The notes under the pieces are model-generated. The model saw only the letters and a list, made by a program, of their open reading frames with translations. It was not told where the DNA came from and searched no databases. This document shows, piece after piece, positions 15,910 to 23,562 of a stretch of DNA of 64,000 nucleotides; position 1 is the first letter of the stretch; every line of letters starts with the position of its first letter. This DNA is from Dinoroseobacter sp039192165 (GTDB lineage Bacteria > Pseudomonadota > Alphaproteobacteria > Rhodobacterales > Rhodobacteraceae), in assembly GCA_039192165.1 (NCBI GenBank), contig JBCCXD010000010.1:1-64000 (forward strand). Direction: 5' to 3'. A program made the position numbers and the translations under genes.

Positions 15910-17274
15910 ATGGCATCAGCAGCAGAGCAAATGGCCGCCAACATGAGTTGGAGCGCCTTAGGCAAGGCGACCGAACTCAGACAGCGTATCTTCTTCACGC
16001 TTGGCCTTTTGATCGTTTACCGCCTCGGCACCTATATTCCGGTCCCTGGTATCGACGGCGCGCAACTGCGCGAGTTCATGGACCAGGCAGCGGCCGGTCT
16101 TGGCGGTGTGCTGAATATGTTCACCGGTGGCGCAATCTCCCGAATGGGGATCTTTGCGCTCGGGATCATGCCTTATATTTCAGCCTCGATCATTGTGCAG
16201 CTTCTGACCGCTATGGTGCCGCATCTTGAGCAGCTCAAGAAAGAAGGCGAGCAGGGGCGCAAGAAAATCAACCAGTACACCCGCTACGGCACAGTGTTCC
16301 TGGCGACCTTCCAGGCCTATGGGTTGGCCGTAAGCCTTGAGTCAGGCGGTCTTGTGACAGATCCGGGTTGGTATTTCCGCGCAGCCTGCGTGATTACACT
16401 TGTCGGCGGAACGATGTTCCTGATGTGGCTGGGAGAACAGATTACCCAGCGCGGCATCGGAAACGGCATCTCGCTGATCATTTTCGTCGGCATTATCGCG
16501 GAACTTCCTGCTGCGTTGGCGCAGTTCTTCGAATCCGGTCGGTCCGGTGCTTTGTCGACGCCCGTTATTCTGGGTGTGTCGCTGATGCTTCTGGCGACGC
16601 TCGTCTTTGTCGTGTTCATGGAGCGCGCGCTGCGGAAAATTCATATCCAGTATCCGCGCCGCCAAGTTGGGATGAAGATGTATGACGGAGGCTCCAGTCA
16701 TCTGCCCGTCAAGATCAACCCGGCCGGGGTGATACCTGCGATCTTCGCAAGCTCGCTGCTCTTGCTGCCGACGACCGTCAGCACGTTCTCCGGGGGTCAA
16801 ACCGGTCCCATCATGTCAACTATTCTGGCCTATTTCGGGCCGGGGCAGCCGCTCTACCTGTTGTTCTTTGCGGGCATGATCATCTTCTTTACGTATTTCT
16901 ATACCGCCAATGTGTCGTTCAAAACCGAGGACGTGGCACAGAACCTCAAGAATCAAAACGGCTTCATCCCGGGCATTCGCCCTGGCAAGAAGACAGAGGA
17001 ATACCTCGATTACGTTGTCAGCCGAATCCTTGTCGTCGGCTCCGGTTATCTTGCGCTTGTGTGTCTTATCCCTGAGATGGTGCGGACCGAGCTTGCCATC
17101 ACGGCGTACTTCGGTGGTACGTCGATCCTGATTATCGTGTCCGTGGGCATGGATACAGTGCAGCAGATCCAATCACATCTGCTGGCCCATCAGTATGAAG
17201 GGCTGATTGAGAAGTCCCAGCTGCGCGGGAAAAAGCGCACTGGGAAGGGGAGGAAAGGGCCAGCACGGCGATGA
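15910..17274 (+). CDS. secY: protein translocase subunit SecY
   Basis: SecY forms the inner-membrane channel of the Sec translocon. The 454-residue protein has about ten hydrophobic segments, the plug region near GMFALGIMPYISASIIVQL-like residues ~75-100, and the cytoplasmic loop containing NGFIPGIRPGKKTEEYLDYV. It ends in a basic tail. It overlaps adk by 4 nt, the conserved spc-operon end. Confidence 0.97.
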   Translation: MASAAEQMAANMSWSALGKATELRQRIFFTLGLLIVYRLGTYIPVPGIDGAQLREFMDQAAAGLGGVLNMFTGGAISRMGIFALGIMPYISASIIVQLLTAMVPHLEQLKKEGEQGRKKINQYTRYGTVFLATFQAYGLAVSLESGGLVTDPGWYFRAACVITLVGGTMFLMWLGEQITQRGIGNGISLIIFVGIIAELPAALAQFFESGRSGALSTPVILGVSLMLLATLVFVVFMERALRKIHIQYPRRQVGMKMYDGGSSHLPVKINPAGVIPAIFASSLLLLPTTVSTFSGGQTGPIMSTILAYFGPGQPLYLLFFAGMIIFFTYFYTANVSFKTEDVAQNLKNQNGFIPGIRPGKKTEEYLDYVVSRILVVGSGYLALVCLIPEMVRTELAITAYFGGTSILIIVSVGMDTVQQIQSHLLAHQYEGLIEKSQLRGKKRTGKGRKGPARR

Positions 17275-17849
17275 ACATTATACTTTTAGGGCCGCCGGGC
17301 GCTGGGAAGGGAACCCAAGCTCAGCGGCTGGTCGATACGCGGGATATGATCCAGCTGTCGACTGGAGACATGCTGCGCGCGGCGAAAGACAGCGGGACGG
17401 AAATGGGCAATCGAGCTGCTGAAGTAATGGCGCGGGGAGATCTGGTTTCGGACGATATTGTGATTGGCTTGATCCGTGAGAAGCTCGAAGCCGGTGGCTC
17501 GGGTTTTATCTTTGATGGTTTCCCGCGCACTCTGGCTCAGGCCGATGCGTTGGGCAGTCTTCTGGAGGATGTGGGTCAGACACTCGACAGTGTTATCGAG
17601 ATGAAGGTCGAGGATGACGTTCTTGTCGACCGTATCGTCAACCGCGCTGAAGAAGCCAAGGCGGCAGGCAAACCCGTGCGGGCCGATGACAATGCCGAAA
17701 GCCTCAAAGTTCGGCTTCTTGCATATTACAAGCAGACTTCCCCGCTGGTTGGCTACTATCATGCCAAGGGAGTTTTGACTGGTGTCGACGGACTTGGGTC
17801 TATCGACCAGGTCAGTTCAGATATCGCAGCGATTCTAGACACAGACTAG
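17271..17849 (+). CDS. adk: adenylate kinase, short-LID form
   Basis: Adenylate kinase interconverts ATP + AMP and 2 ADP. The P-loop GPPGAGKGTQ lies at residues 7-16 and FDGFPRTLAQ binds AMP. At 192 residues it lacks the ~25-residue zinc/LID insert of the long form. In its place is the short VNRAEEAKAAGKPVRADDN loop, normal for many alphaproteobacteria. Confidence 0.96.
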   Translation: MNIILLGPPGAGKGTQAQRLVDTRDMIQLSTGDMLRAAKDSGTEMGNRAAEVMARGDLVSDDIVIGLIREKLEAGGSGFIFDGFPRTLAQADALGSLLEDVGQTLDSVIEMKVEDDVLVDRIVNRAEEAKAAGKPVRADDNAESLKVRLLAYYKQTSPLVGYYHAKGVLTGVDGLGSIDQVSSDIAAILDTD

Positions 17850-17856
17850 CACCCCC

Positions 17857-18366
17857 TTACCGACATCCGTCTGGTTCTGACTGAATTTCAACAAGTCCTT
17901 CGAGGGCTTCGTTGCGCGCGACTTGAACAAGCGGAGCGCCCGTTCCAGGTGAGACCCAAACGGATACACGTGCATCCGGTTCCGGACCGTCTGAGACGAT
18001 GCACGCTGCAATCGTGATATCAACGCGGCCTTGTGTTTGGTCGGGCGCTTCGTTTTCCCATTGACGCAGTTTCGATTGCACTTGGCGCACGTTGTCTAGT
18101 TCTGACCTGCTCAGGCGGTATCCTTGCCCTCTGTTCGAGGGCACTTGAACAAGCCCAAACTTTTGTTCGATCCGTTTGCCTAGATCGGTTCGCGTCGCAG
18201 TGAAAACGAGCGCTGATCCGGTTGATGCTGGAACAAGGCCTTCGGGCAGTTCCACGACCGCCCGCAATCCTTCCGGATCAGCACTAAGTGGCGTCGCGCC
18301 ATCCCATGGGTCGGTTGACGTGCATGCTGCTACCAAGAGCGGTAGAAAAGAAGGAACAAAACGCAT
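17857..18366 (-). CDS. putative lipoprotein, unknown function
   Basis: This 169-residue protein begins with a short signal peptide and a lipobox (LVAAC, Cys15), so it is probably anchored in a membrane. The mature part (LRAVVELPEGLVPAS, LDNVRQVQSKLRQWENEAPD) shows no domain I recognise. The ATG at 18366 puts the lipobox at the right distance; frame extension upstream would add a non-signal sequence. It converges on adk and diverges from the DUF2975 gene. It is one of the non-ribosomal genes between adk and rpsM. Confidence 0.65.
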   Translation of the reverse strand: MRFVPSFLPLLVAACTSTDPWDGATPLSADPEGLRAVVELPEGLVPASTGSALVFTATRTDLGKRIEQKFGLVQVPSNRGQGYRLSRSELDNVRQVQSKLRQWENEAPDQTQGRVDITIAACIVSDGPEPDARVSVWVSPGTGAPLVQVARNEALEGLVEIQSEPDGCR

Positions 18367-18436
18367 TGAAATTCCCTTGATTCGATTAATACTTAATGTA
18401 ATACAATAAAAAAATAACACTAAACAGGAGGTTGTC

Positions 18437-18964
18437 TTGAATAAAAGAATTACGGTTGAGGCAACACTGCTGGCGGCGACCTGGGGCGCGATTTTTGCGC
18501 TGCCTCTGGTGGTGATTTGGGCCGTATCTTCTGGCTTTTTTGCCCAGGATGCTGTGGTGCAACGCTTCCCGAATGTTGTGCGCACAGACAGCTTGCTCGG
18601 CTGGCAGCTTGGCCTTGCTGCGGGTCTGGGCCTTCTGCCTGCTTCGGTTGGGTTCTGGATTTTGTGGCAGCTGCGGGGCTTGTTTGCGCTCTACGCACAG
18701 GGAAAGGCGCTCACGCGGGAGGCTGCAAACCGCGTTCGGGCCATCGGCCTTGGCCTTTTTGGAATGAACGTGCTTGGTATCTTCGCAAACACCGCACAGA
18801 CGGTTGTTCTTTCGGCGGGGAACCCACTTGGGCAACGGGTGTTGGCGATAGAGCTCGGCTCAGAGGAGATCGGGCTGCTCCTTATGGGGGGGCTGCTTTT
18901 TGTGATTGGGCGGTCCATGGCGGAAGCTGTTGAGGCGGCAGAAGAGCTGCGCGGCTTCGTATGA
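18437..18964 (+). CDS. DUF2975 membrane protein
   Basis: This 175-residue protein has four hydrophobic segments (around residues 8-30, 55-80, 100-130 and 140-160) and the layout of DUF2975 inner-membrane proteins. The start is TTG at 18437, six bases after AGGAG at 18426-18430. DUF2975 genes are typically followed by a small YozG-like XRE regulator, as here with a 4-nt overlap. The function is unknown. Confidence 0.75.
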   Translation: MNKRITVEATLLAATWGAIFALPLVVIWAVSSGFFAQDAVVQRFPNVVRTDSLLGWQLGLAAGLGLLPASVGFWILWQLRGLFALYAQGKALTREAANRVRAIGLGLFGMNVLGIFANTAQTVVLSAGNPLGQRVLAIELGSEEIGLLLMGGLLFVIGRSMAEAVEAAEELRGFV

Positions 18965-19179
18965 GTGAGATTGTCGTTCGGCTCGATGTCATGCTCGCGC
19001 TGCGGAAGATGAAGGCGCGGGATTTGGCGGCTGAAATCGGGATCACCGAGCAAAATCTCAGCCTCCTGCGGAATGGTAGGGTCAAAGGGATTCGATTTGC
19101 GACTTTGGCCCGAATTTGCGAGGTTTTAGAGTGCCAGCCGGGCGATTTGCTTGAAGCTGTCTATTCGCCTTCAGAATAG
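18961..19179 (+). CDS. small XRE/Cro-type regulator
   Basis: This 72-residue helix-turn-helix protein is almost entirely DNA-binding domain: LDVMLALRKMKARDLAAEIG, then ITEQNLSLLRNGRVKGIRFA and ICEVLECQPGDLLE. It is the partner of the upstream DUF2975 gene and probably regulates that pair. It is the YozG-like class. Confidence 0.85.
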   Translation: MSEIVVRLDVMLALRKMKARDLAAEIGITEQNLSLLRNGRVKGIRFATLARICEVLECQPGDLLEAVYSPSE

Positions 19180-19202
19180 TTGTTGACAGAGCCGCAATGC
19201 CC

Positions 19203-19231
19203 TTGACGTCTGTTGTGTATGCGCCTACGTA
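19203..19231 (+). promoter_or_regulatory. candidate rpsM promoter
   Basis: TTGACG (19203-19208) is spaced 17 bases from TACGTA (19226-19231), a fair sigma-70-type match. It lies 127 bases upstream of the rpsM start, leaving a long structured leader. Confidence 0.3.
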
Positions 19232-19278
19232 CCGCCATCCGAATTGTTGATTCTGTCGAGTCGCTTCGGAGCTGCTGA

Positions 19279-19338
19279 AAGCCCGGGACCGGTGCCCGGG
19301 CTTGATGTTGTGAAAAAAGGTTCTGGAGCTACGGAACC
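19279..19338 (+). promoter_or_regulatory. two-hairpin leader of rpsM
   Basis: AAGCCCGGG (19279-19287) pairs perfectly with CCCGGGCTT (19295-19303), and GGTTC (19319-19323) with GAACC (19334-19338). Both lie directly before the GAAAGGA ribosome site. No T-run follows the first stem, so a translational control element is as likely as a terminator of the XRE transcript. Confidence 0.35.
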
Positions 19339-19357
19339 GCAACGAAAGGACTAAGAA

Positions 19358-19726
19358 TTGGCACGTATTGCTGGCGTGAACCTTCCAACAGGTAAACGCG
19401 TCCCCATCGCCCTTACTTACATCACTGGTATTGGCCCCTCTTCCGCGAAATCGATCTGCGAAGCGGTTGGTATAGATCAGGCGCGGCGTCTGAATGAGCT
19501 TTCCGACGCAGAAGTGCTGTCGATCCGTGAACATATCGACGCGAACTTCTCGGTCGAAGGTGACCTGCGCCGCGAAGTGCAGATGAATATCAAGCGTCTG
19601 ATGGACCTCGGCTGCTACCGTGGCTTGCGTCATCGTCGCAACCTTCCCGTGCGTGGTCAGCGCACCCATACCAATGCGCGGACCCGCAAAGGCCCCGCCA
19701 AGCCGATCGCCGGCAAGAAGAAGTAA
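19358..19726 (+). CDS. rpsM: 30S ribosomal protein S13 (TTG start)
   Basis: This 122-residue S13 begins ARIAGVNLPTGKRVPIAL and ends RTHTNARTRKGPAKPIAGKK; it contacts L5 in an intersubunit bridge. The start codon is TTG at 19358, seven bases after GAAAGGA, and no in-frame ATG or GTG gives the conserved N-terminus. It is the first gene of the alpha operon. Confidence 0.97.
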   Translation: MARIAGVNLPTGKRVPIALTYITGIGPSSAKSICEAVGIDQARRLNELSDAEVLSIREHIDANFSVEGDLRREVQMNIKRLMDLGCYRGLRHRRNLPVRGQRTHTNARTRKGPAKPIAGKKK

Positions 19727-19741
19727 GGGAGGGGATCAGAT

Positions 19742-20131
19742 ATGGCACGTGAAAAAATTCGCGGTAAGCGTAAAGAGCGCAAGAACATCGCTGCGGGTGT
19801 GGCGCATGTGAACAGCTCGTTCAACAACACCAAGATCCTGATCTCGGATGTACAGGGCAATGCGATTGCCTGGTCTTCCGCCGGGACAATGGGGTTCAAG
19901 GGCTCCCGCAAGTCCACGCCTTATGCGGCGCAGATGGCGGCAGAGGATGCGGGCAAGAAAGCACAGGAACACGGCGTGAAAACGCTTGAGGTTGAAGTGC
20001 AGGGGCCGGGCTCGGGTCGCGAAAGCGCGCTGCGGGCTCTGGCGGCGGTTGGATTCAATATCACGGCGATCCGTGATGTGACCCCGATTGCCCATAATGG
20101 CTGCCGCCCGCCGAAGCGCCGCCGCGTTTAA
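19742..20131 (+). CDS. rpsK: 30S ribosomal protein S11
   Basis: This 129-residue S11 (HVNSSFNNTKILISDVQGNA; AHNGCRPPKRRRV end) forms the platform near the mRNA exit. It follows rpsM by 15 bases. rpsD, present in the enterobacterial alpha operon, is absent here as usual for alphaproteobacteria. Confidence 0.98.
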   Translation: MAREKIRGKRKERKNIAAGVAHVNSSFNNTKILISDVQGNAIAWSSAGTMGFKGSRKSTPYAAQMAAEDAGKKAQEHGVKTLEVEVQGPGSGRESALRALAAVGFNITAIRDVTPIAHNGCRPPKRRRV

Positions 20132-20245
20132 GGACGGTCTGAATTTTCCGAGGGCCAAGGGATACCTGCGGCCCCCGGCGTCATTTTTTCCTCGGGCGTT
20201 CCCGCCCCCGGATCTCGGACGGGAACAGGTATGGAGGCGACATCT

Positions 20246-21262
20246 ATGATCCATAAGAATTGGCAAGAGCTCATCAAACCGACACAGCTCGATGTGAAAC
20301 CGGGCAACGATCCGACGCGCCAGGCTGTGGTGGTCGCAGAACCTCTGGAGCGCGGTTTTGGTCTGACGCTGGGCAACGCGCTGCGTCGCGTTCTTTTGTC
20401 TTCGCTACAAGGCGCGGCGATCACAAGCGTACAGATTGACAATGTGCTACACGAGTTTTCGTCCGTCGCAGGCGTGCGTGAGGACGTCACCGACATTGTG
20501 TTGAACCTCAAGCAGGTCGCTTTGCGGATGGAAGCGGACGGTCCGAAGCGTGTTTCTATTTCGGCGAAAGGCCCGAAAGTTGTCACCGCAGGCGACATCT
20601 CGGAAACTGCCGGGATCGAAGTGCTGAACCGTGATCATGTCATCTGTCACCTGGACGACGGCGCGGATCTATTTATGGAACTCGCCGTGAACACCGGGAA
20701 GGGCTATGTACCCGCCGATAAGAACCGTCCGGAAGATGCTCCAATCGGTTTGATGCCGATCGACGCAATTTACTCGCCGGTTAAGAAGGTCAGCTACGAC
20801 GTGCAGCCCACCCGCGAGGGACAGGTACTCGACTACGATAAACTGACACTCAAGTTGGAAACCGATGGGTCTGTGACCCCGGATGACGCTGTGGCCTACG
20901 CCGCGCGCATCCTGCAGGATCAGCTGTCGGTTTTCGTGAACTTCGATGAGCCGGAGGCGGCGCGCAGCCAGACTGAAGAGGACGATCTGGAGTTCAATCC
21001 GCTTCTTCTGAAGAAAGTGGACGAGCTGGAACTTTCGGTACGTTCCGCGAACTGCCTAAAGAACGACAACATCGTTTATATTGGTGATCTGATCCAGAAA
21101 ACCGAAGCCGAGATGTTGCGGACGCCGAACTTCGGTCGGAAGTCCCTGAACGAGATCAAGGAAGTTCTGTCCGGGATGGGCCTGCATCTGGGAATGGATA
21201 TCCTGGACTGGCCTCCCGACAATATCGAGGACCTCGCCAAGAAGTTCGAGGACCAGTTCTAA
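20246..21262 (+). CDS. rpoA: RNA polymerase alpha subunit
   Basis: This 338-residue alpha subunit has the N-terminal assembly domain (GFGLTLGNALRRVLLSSLQGAA, ~residues 38-59) and the C-terminal domain that binds UP elements and activators (ELELSVRSANCLKN; RTPNFGRKSLNEIKEVL). I chose the ATG at 20246 for the MIHKNWQELIKPTQ start. GGAGG at 20233 precedes it, and the earlier ATG at 20231 overlaps that site. Confidence 0.97.
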   Translation: MIHKNWQELIKPTQLDVKPGNDPTRQAVVVAEPLERGFGLTLGNALRRVLLSSLQGAAITSVQIDNVLHEFSSVAGVREDVTDIVLNLKQVALRMEADGPKRVSISAKGPKVVTAGDISETAGIEVLNRDHVICHLDDGADLFMELAVNTGKGYVPADKNRPEDAPIGLMPIDAIYSPVKKVSYDVQPTREGQVLDYDKLTLKLETDGSVTPDDAVAYAARILQDQLSVFVNFDEPEAARSQTEEDDLEFNPLLLKKVDELELSVRSANCLKNDNIVYIGDLIQKTEAEMLRTPNFGRKSLNEIKEVLSGMGLHLGMDILDWPPDNIEDLAKKFEDQF

Positions 21263-21266
21263 AGGT

Positions 21267-21291
21267 TGGCGGGCGTGTCCCGCCATCTTTT
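21267..21291 (+). terminator. possible terminator between rpoA and rplQ
   Basis: TGGCGGG (21267-21273) and CCCGCCA (21279-21285) form a 7-bp stem with a 5-base loop followed by TCTTTT. It may attenuate transcription into rplQ. Confidence 0.45.
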
Positions 21292-21370
21292 GCTTGGGCA
21301 ATTCCGCCCCAATAAGGAGGGCGCCGCAACGCACGGCTCCCGGACAAAGTATGAAAATGGAGATTAGAAA

Positions 21371-21793
21371 ATGCGTCATGCCAGAGGCTATCGCCGCCTG
21401 AACCGCACACACGAGCACCGCAAAGCGTTGTTCGCAAATATGGCTGGATCACTCATCGAACATGAGCAGATCAAGACCACGTTGCCCAAAGCGAAGGAAC
21501 TTCGCCGCATTGCCGAGAAGCTTGTCACACTTGGTAAACGCGGTGACCTGCATGCGCGGCGTCAGGCCGCGTCGCAACTCAAGCAGGACAAGCATGTTGC
21601 AAAGCTCTTTGACGTGCTTGGCCCGCGCTATGCTGAGCGGCAGGGCGGCTACATAAGGGTTCTCAAGGCCGGTTTCCGCTATGGGGACATGGCCCCAATG
21701 GCAATCATCGAGTTTGTGGATCGTGATCCAGACGCGAAGGGCGCCGCTGACAAAGAGCGCTTGGCTGAAGAGGAAGCTGCTGAGTTGGAATAA
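21371..21793 (+). CDS. rplQ: 50S ribosomal protein L17
   Basis: This 140-residue L17 (MRHARGYRRLNRTHEHRKAL, FANMAGSLIEHEQIKTTLPK) lies near the tunnel exit. It ends in an acidic tail (ADKERLAEEEAAELE) slightly longer than in E. coli. It is the last gene of the alpha operon and is followed by a strong terminator. Confidence 0.98.
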   Translation: MRHARGYRRLNRTHEHRKALFANMAGSLIEHEQIKTTLPKAKELRRIAEKLVTLGKRGDLHARRQAASQLKQDKHVAKLFDVLGPRYAERQGGYIRVLKAGFRYGDMAPMAIIEFVDRDPDAKGAADKERLAEEEAAELE

Positions 21794-21820
21794 TTCCGAT
21801 CGCAGACGCCAAAAAAATAT

Positions 21821-21849
21821 AAGCCCCGCTAACCGGCGGGGCTTTTTGC
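21821..21849 (+). terminator. intrinsic terminator after rplQ
   Basis: AAGCCCCGC (21821-21829) and GCGGGGCTT (21836-21844) form a perfect 9-bp stem with a 6-base loop and a T-run. Seven A upstream make it work on the minus strand too, where it would end the 60-residue gene. Confidence 0.9.
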
Positions 21850-21865
21850 TTCTATCACGACGCTT

Positions 21866-22048
21866 TTAACGGGCTTCTACCGGACTAAGCTGCCCCGGGT
21901 CGTTTTGACAGGACATGGTGTCAATGAGCTTTTCCAGGCAGTCGTCATCGACCGTAGATCCGCCCAGGAACTCAAGCAGGTCTTCCCGCTGACCTTCTGG
22001 CAAGGACATCACGCGTGCAAAAAGCGTGGGCTCGATCGGTGCAGGCAT
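21866..22048 (-). CDS. small protein divergent from luxR, unknown function
   Basis: This 60-residue protein is one I do not recognise. The ATG at 22048 is preceded by GAGG with good spacing. The sequence is helical and acidic in the middle (LPEGQREDLLEFLGG, DDDCLEKLIDTMSC), without a signal peptide or membrane segment. It is transcribed away from the LuxR gene, sharing a 76-base intergenic region with it. Its place suggests a link to quorum sensing, but nothing in the protein proves it. Confidence 0.55.
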   Translation of the reverse strand: MPAPIEPTLFARVMSLPEGQREDLLEFLGGSTVDDDCLEKLIDTMSCQNDPGQLSPVEAR

Positions 22049-22064
22049 AAGGAACCTCAATACA

Positions 22065-22076
22065 ACCACTGGTGGT
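22065..22076. promoter_or_regulatory. short dyad in the divergent luxR region
   Basis: ACCAC (22065-22069) and GTGGT (22072-22076) are inverted around TG. It lies 17 bases upstream of the small divergent gene's ATG and could be an operator for it; length alone makes chance possible. Confidence 0.25.
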
Positions 22077-22108
22077 ATTACTTTTGCGCCTTGACGTGGA
22101 TTCAATCA

Positions 22109-22128
22109 ACTTGTCTAAAAAGACATGT
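22109..22128 (+). promoter_or_regulatory. lux-box-like dyad over the luxR start
   Basis: ACTTGTCT (22109-22116) and AGACATGT (22121-22128) are inverted around AAAA with one mismatch, the 20-bp size and form of a lux box. The luxR ATG (22125-22127) lies inside the right arm. Binding here would block translation or transcription of luxR itself, so autorepression is the natural reading. Confidence 0.5.
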
Positions 22129-22736
22129 CCATTAAGACAGGTATCGATCTGGAGCTGCACAAGCTGGGGTTGCTTTCCCCGGCTGGGTATTACGTGGGGC
22201 TCCATATTCGGTTCGCTGCTCCTCTGCTGGACTATCAGACCTATCCGCAAGAATGGAAAGATCGTTATACTGAACAGGCCTACGCGCTTCGCGACCCCTT
22301 GCTGGCTTGGGGGTTCGGCGTGACTGGGGCTGCTCGGTGGAGCGCGTTAGGCATTCCTGACCCATTTGGCATTTTAGAAGATGCTGCGCGGTTTGGTCTT
22401 AACTATGGTGTCGCCGTGTCCTGCGGCGAGATCAAATCCCGTACTATCGCCGGTTGTGCGCGATCGGACCGGGAATTCACGGAGGACGAAATATCGTCCA
22501 TCCAAGCTCTCGTTCAGCGGCTTCATGATACGACGACGCCGCCGGACAGCCTGACCAAGGCGCAGATCGAGGCGCTCAGCTGCATAGCCGCAGGTGATCG
22601 TCACACAGCTGCCGCTGCGAAACTTGGTATTTCCGAAAGTGCGTTAAAAGCTCGTCTTACGGCCGCGCGCCAAAAGCTCATGGCACGCACCACAGCCGAA
22701 GCAATTCAACGCGCCAAAGACTACAGGTTGTTGTAG
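22125..22736 (+). CDS. luxR: LuxR-family quorum-sensing regulator
   Basis: This 203-residue protein has an N-terminal autoinducer-binding domain with the conserved Trp44, Tyr48, Asp57 and Pro58 (YPQEWKDRY, LRDP), and a C-terminal LuxR helix-turn-helix (AAAKLGISESALKARLTAAR). It is about 35 residues shorter than typical LuxR. In-frame TAA at 22116-22118 forbids any longer start, and there is no clear ribosome site before the ATG. It should sense the acyl-homoserine lactone made by the adjacent luxI and control both. Confidence 0.9.
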   Translation: MSIKTGIDLELHKLGLLSPAGYYVGLHIRFAAPLLDYQTYPQEWKDRYTEQAYALRDPLLAWGFGVTGAARWSALGIPDPFGILEDAARFGLNYGVAVSCGEIKSRTIAGCARSDREFTEDEISSIQALVQRLHDTTTPPDSLTKAQIEALSCIAAGDRHTAAAAKLGISESALKARLTAARQKLMARTTAEAIQRAKDYRLL

Positions 22737-22790
22737 CGGGTTCTGCGCTAAGGTTTCCACACCACCACTGAAAAAAATGGAGACTGACTA

Positions 22791-23378
22791 ATGGAAAGCA
22801 CGACCCTCTCGTTTGAGAACTTTCACAACCATGGCGAGTTATTTGCGAATCTTTTTCGCGCAAGACGACAGTCGTTCATTGTCCAGAACAACTGGGACCT
22901 GCCAGAGGCAATGGGCATGGAGTACGATCAATACGACACCCCGGCAAGCCGCTGGGTCGCTGTTCACGAGTTTGGCGAGGTCTATGCAGGTATTCGTCTG
23001 ACCCCGACTACTGCCCGATGTGGCATTTACACCTACATGATCCGTGACGCCCAAATGGGCCTTCTGGATACCATCCCTCAGGATCTTCTGTTTGGTCCTG
23101 CCCCGGTGGACGAACGCATCTGGGAGTCCAGCCGTGTTTTTGTGTCACAAGCCACGCCGCAAAAAGTGCGCCGGCGTGTACACGCGTATCTCATCGCCGA
23201 AATGACCAAGACCGCACGCGAACTGGGGGCGGTTCGTGTTTTGGGGCTCGTGCCGGCGCTTTGGACCAAGTTTGCCGACCGGCTGGGGTTGGAAATAGAA
23301 GCGGCAGGCCGCGTTATGGAGATTGACGGGACAGACAACCAATGTGTGTCGATTGACCTGACCCGTAAGCTCCACTAA
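22791..23378 (+). CDS. luxI: acyl-homoserine-lactone synthase
   Basis: This 195-residue LuxI-type synthase makes N-acyl-homoserine lactone from SAM and acyl-ACP. The conserved residues are present in order: Arg25, Phe29, Trp35, Glu44, Asp46, Asp49, Arg69, Glu112 and Arg115. It follows luxR by 54 bases with a good GGAG site. Acyl-chain length cannot be told from sequence. No second lux-box-like dyad is apparent in the luxR-luxI gap. Confidence 0.93.
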   Translation: MESTTLSFENFHNHGELFANLFRARRQSFIVQNNWDLPEAMGMEYDQYDTPASRWVAVHEFGEVYAGIRLTPTTARCGIYTYMIRDAQMGLLDTIPQDLLFGPAPVDERIWESSRVFVSQATPQKVRRRVHAYLIAEMTKTARELGAVRVLGLVPALWTKFADRLGLEIEAAGRVMEIDGTDNQCVSIDLTRKLH

Positions 23379-23562
23379 GCGGCCCCCGTTTGGGGGTACC
23401 TTGTGTAACGGGGGCAGAGGGCGCATATCATCGGACGATGCTGCTGAATCGAAAGCCGATGCGTCTTCTGCTCCTACATCCGCTCCGCCTTGCCAATCCG
23501 CTCAGCGCCGGAGCAAGATCAGGAGCAGCGAGGGCAGAAGCCTGCCTGTCGAGGCACTGATC

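Noticed and set aside
23401..23562. N-terminal extension of rarA
   Set aside because: The extra 54 codons are low-complexity and unlike the RarA family; ATG 23563 gives the known start.
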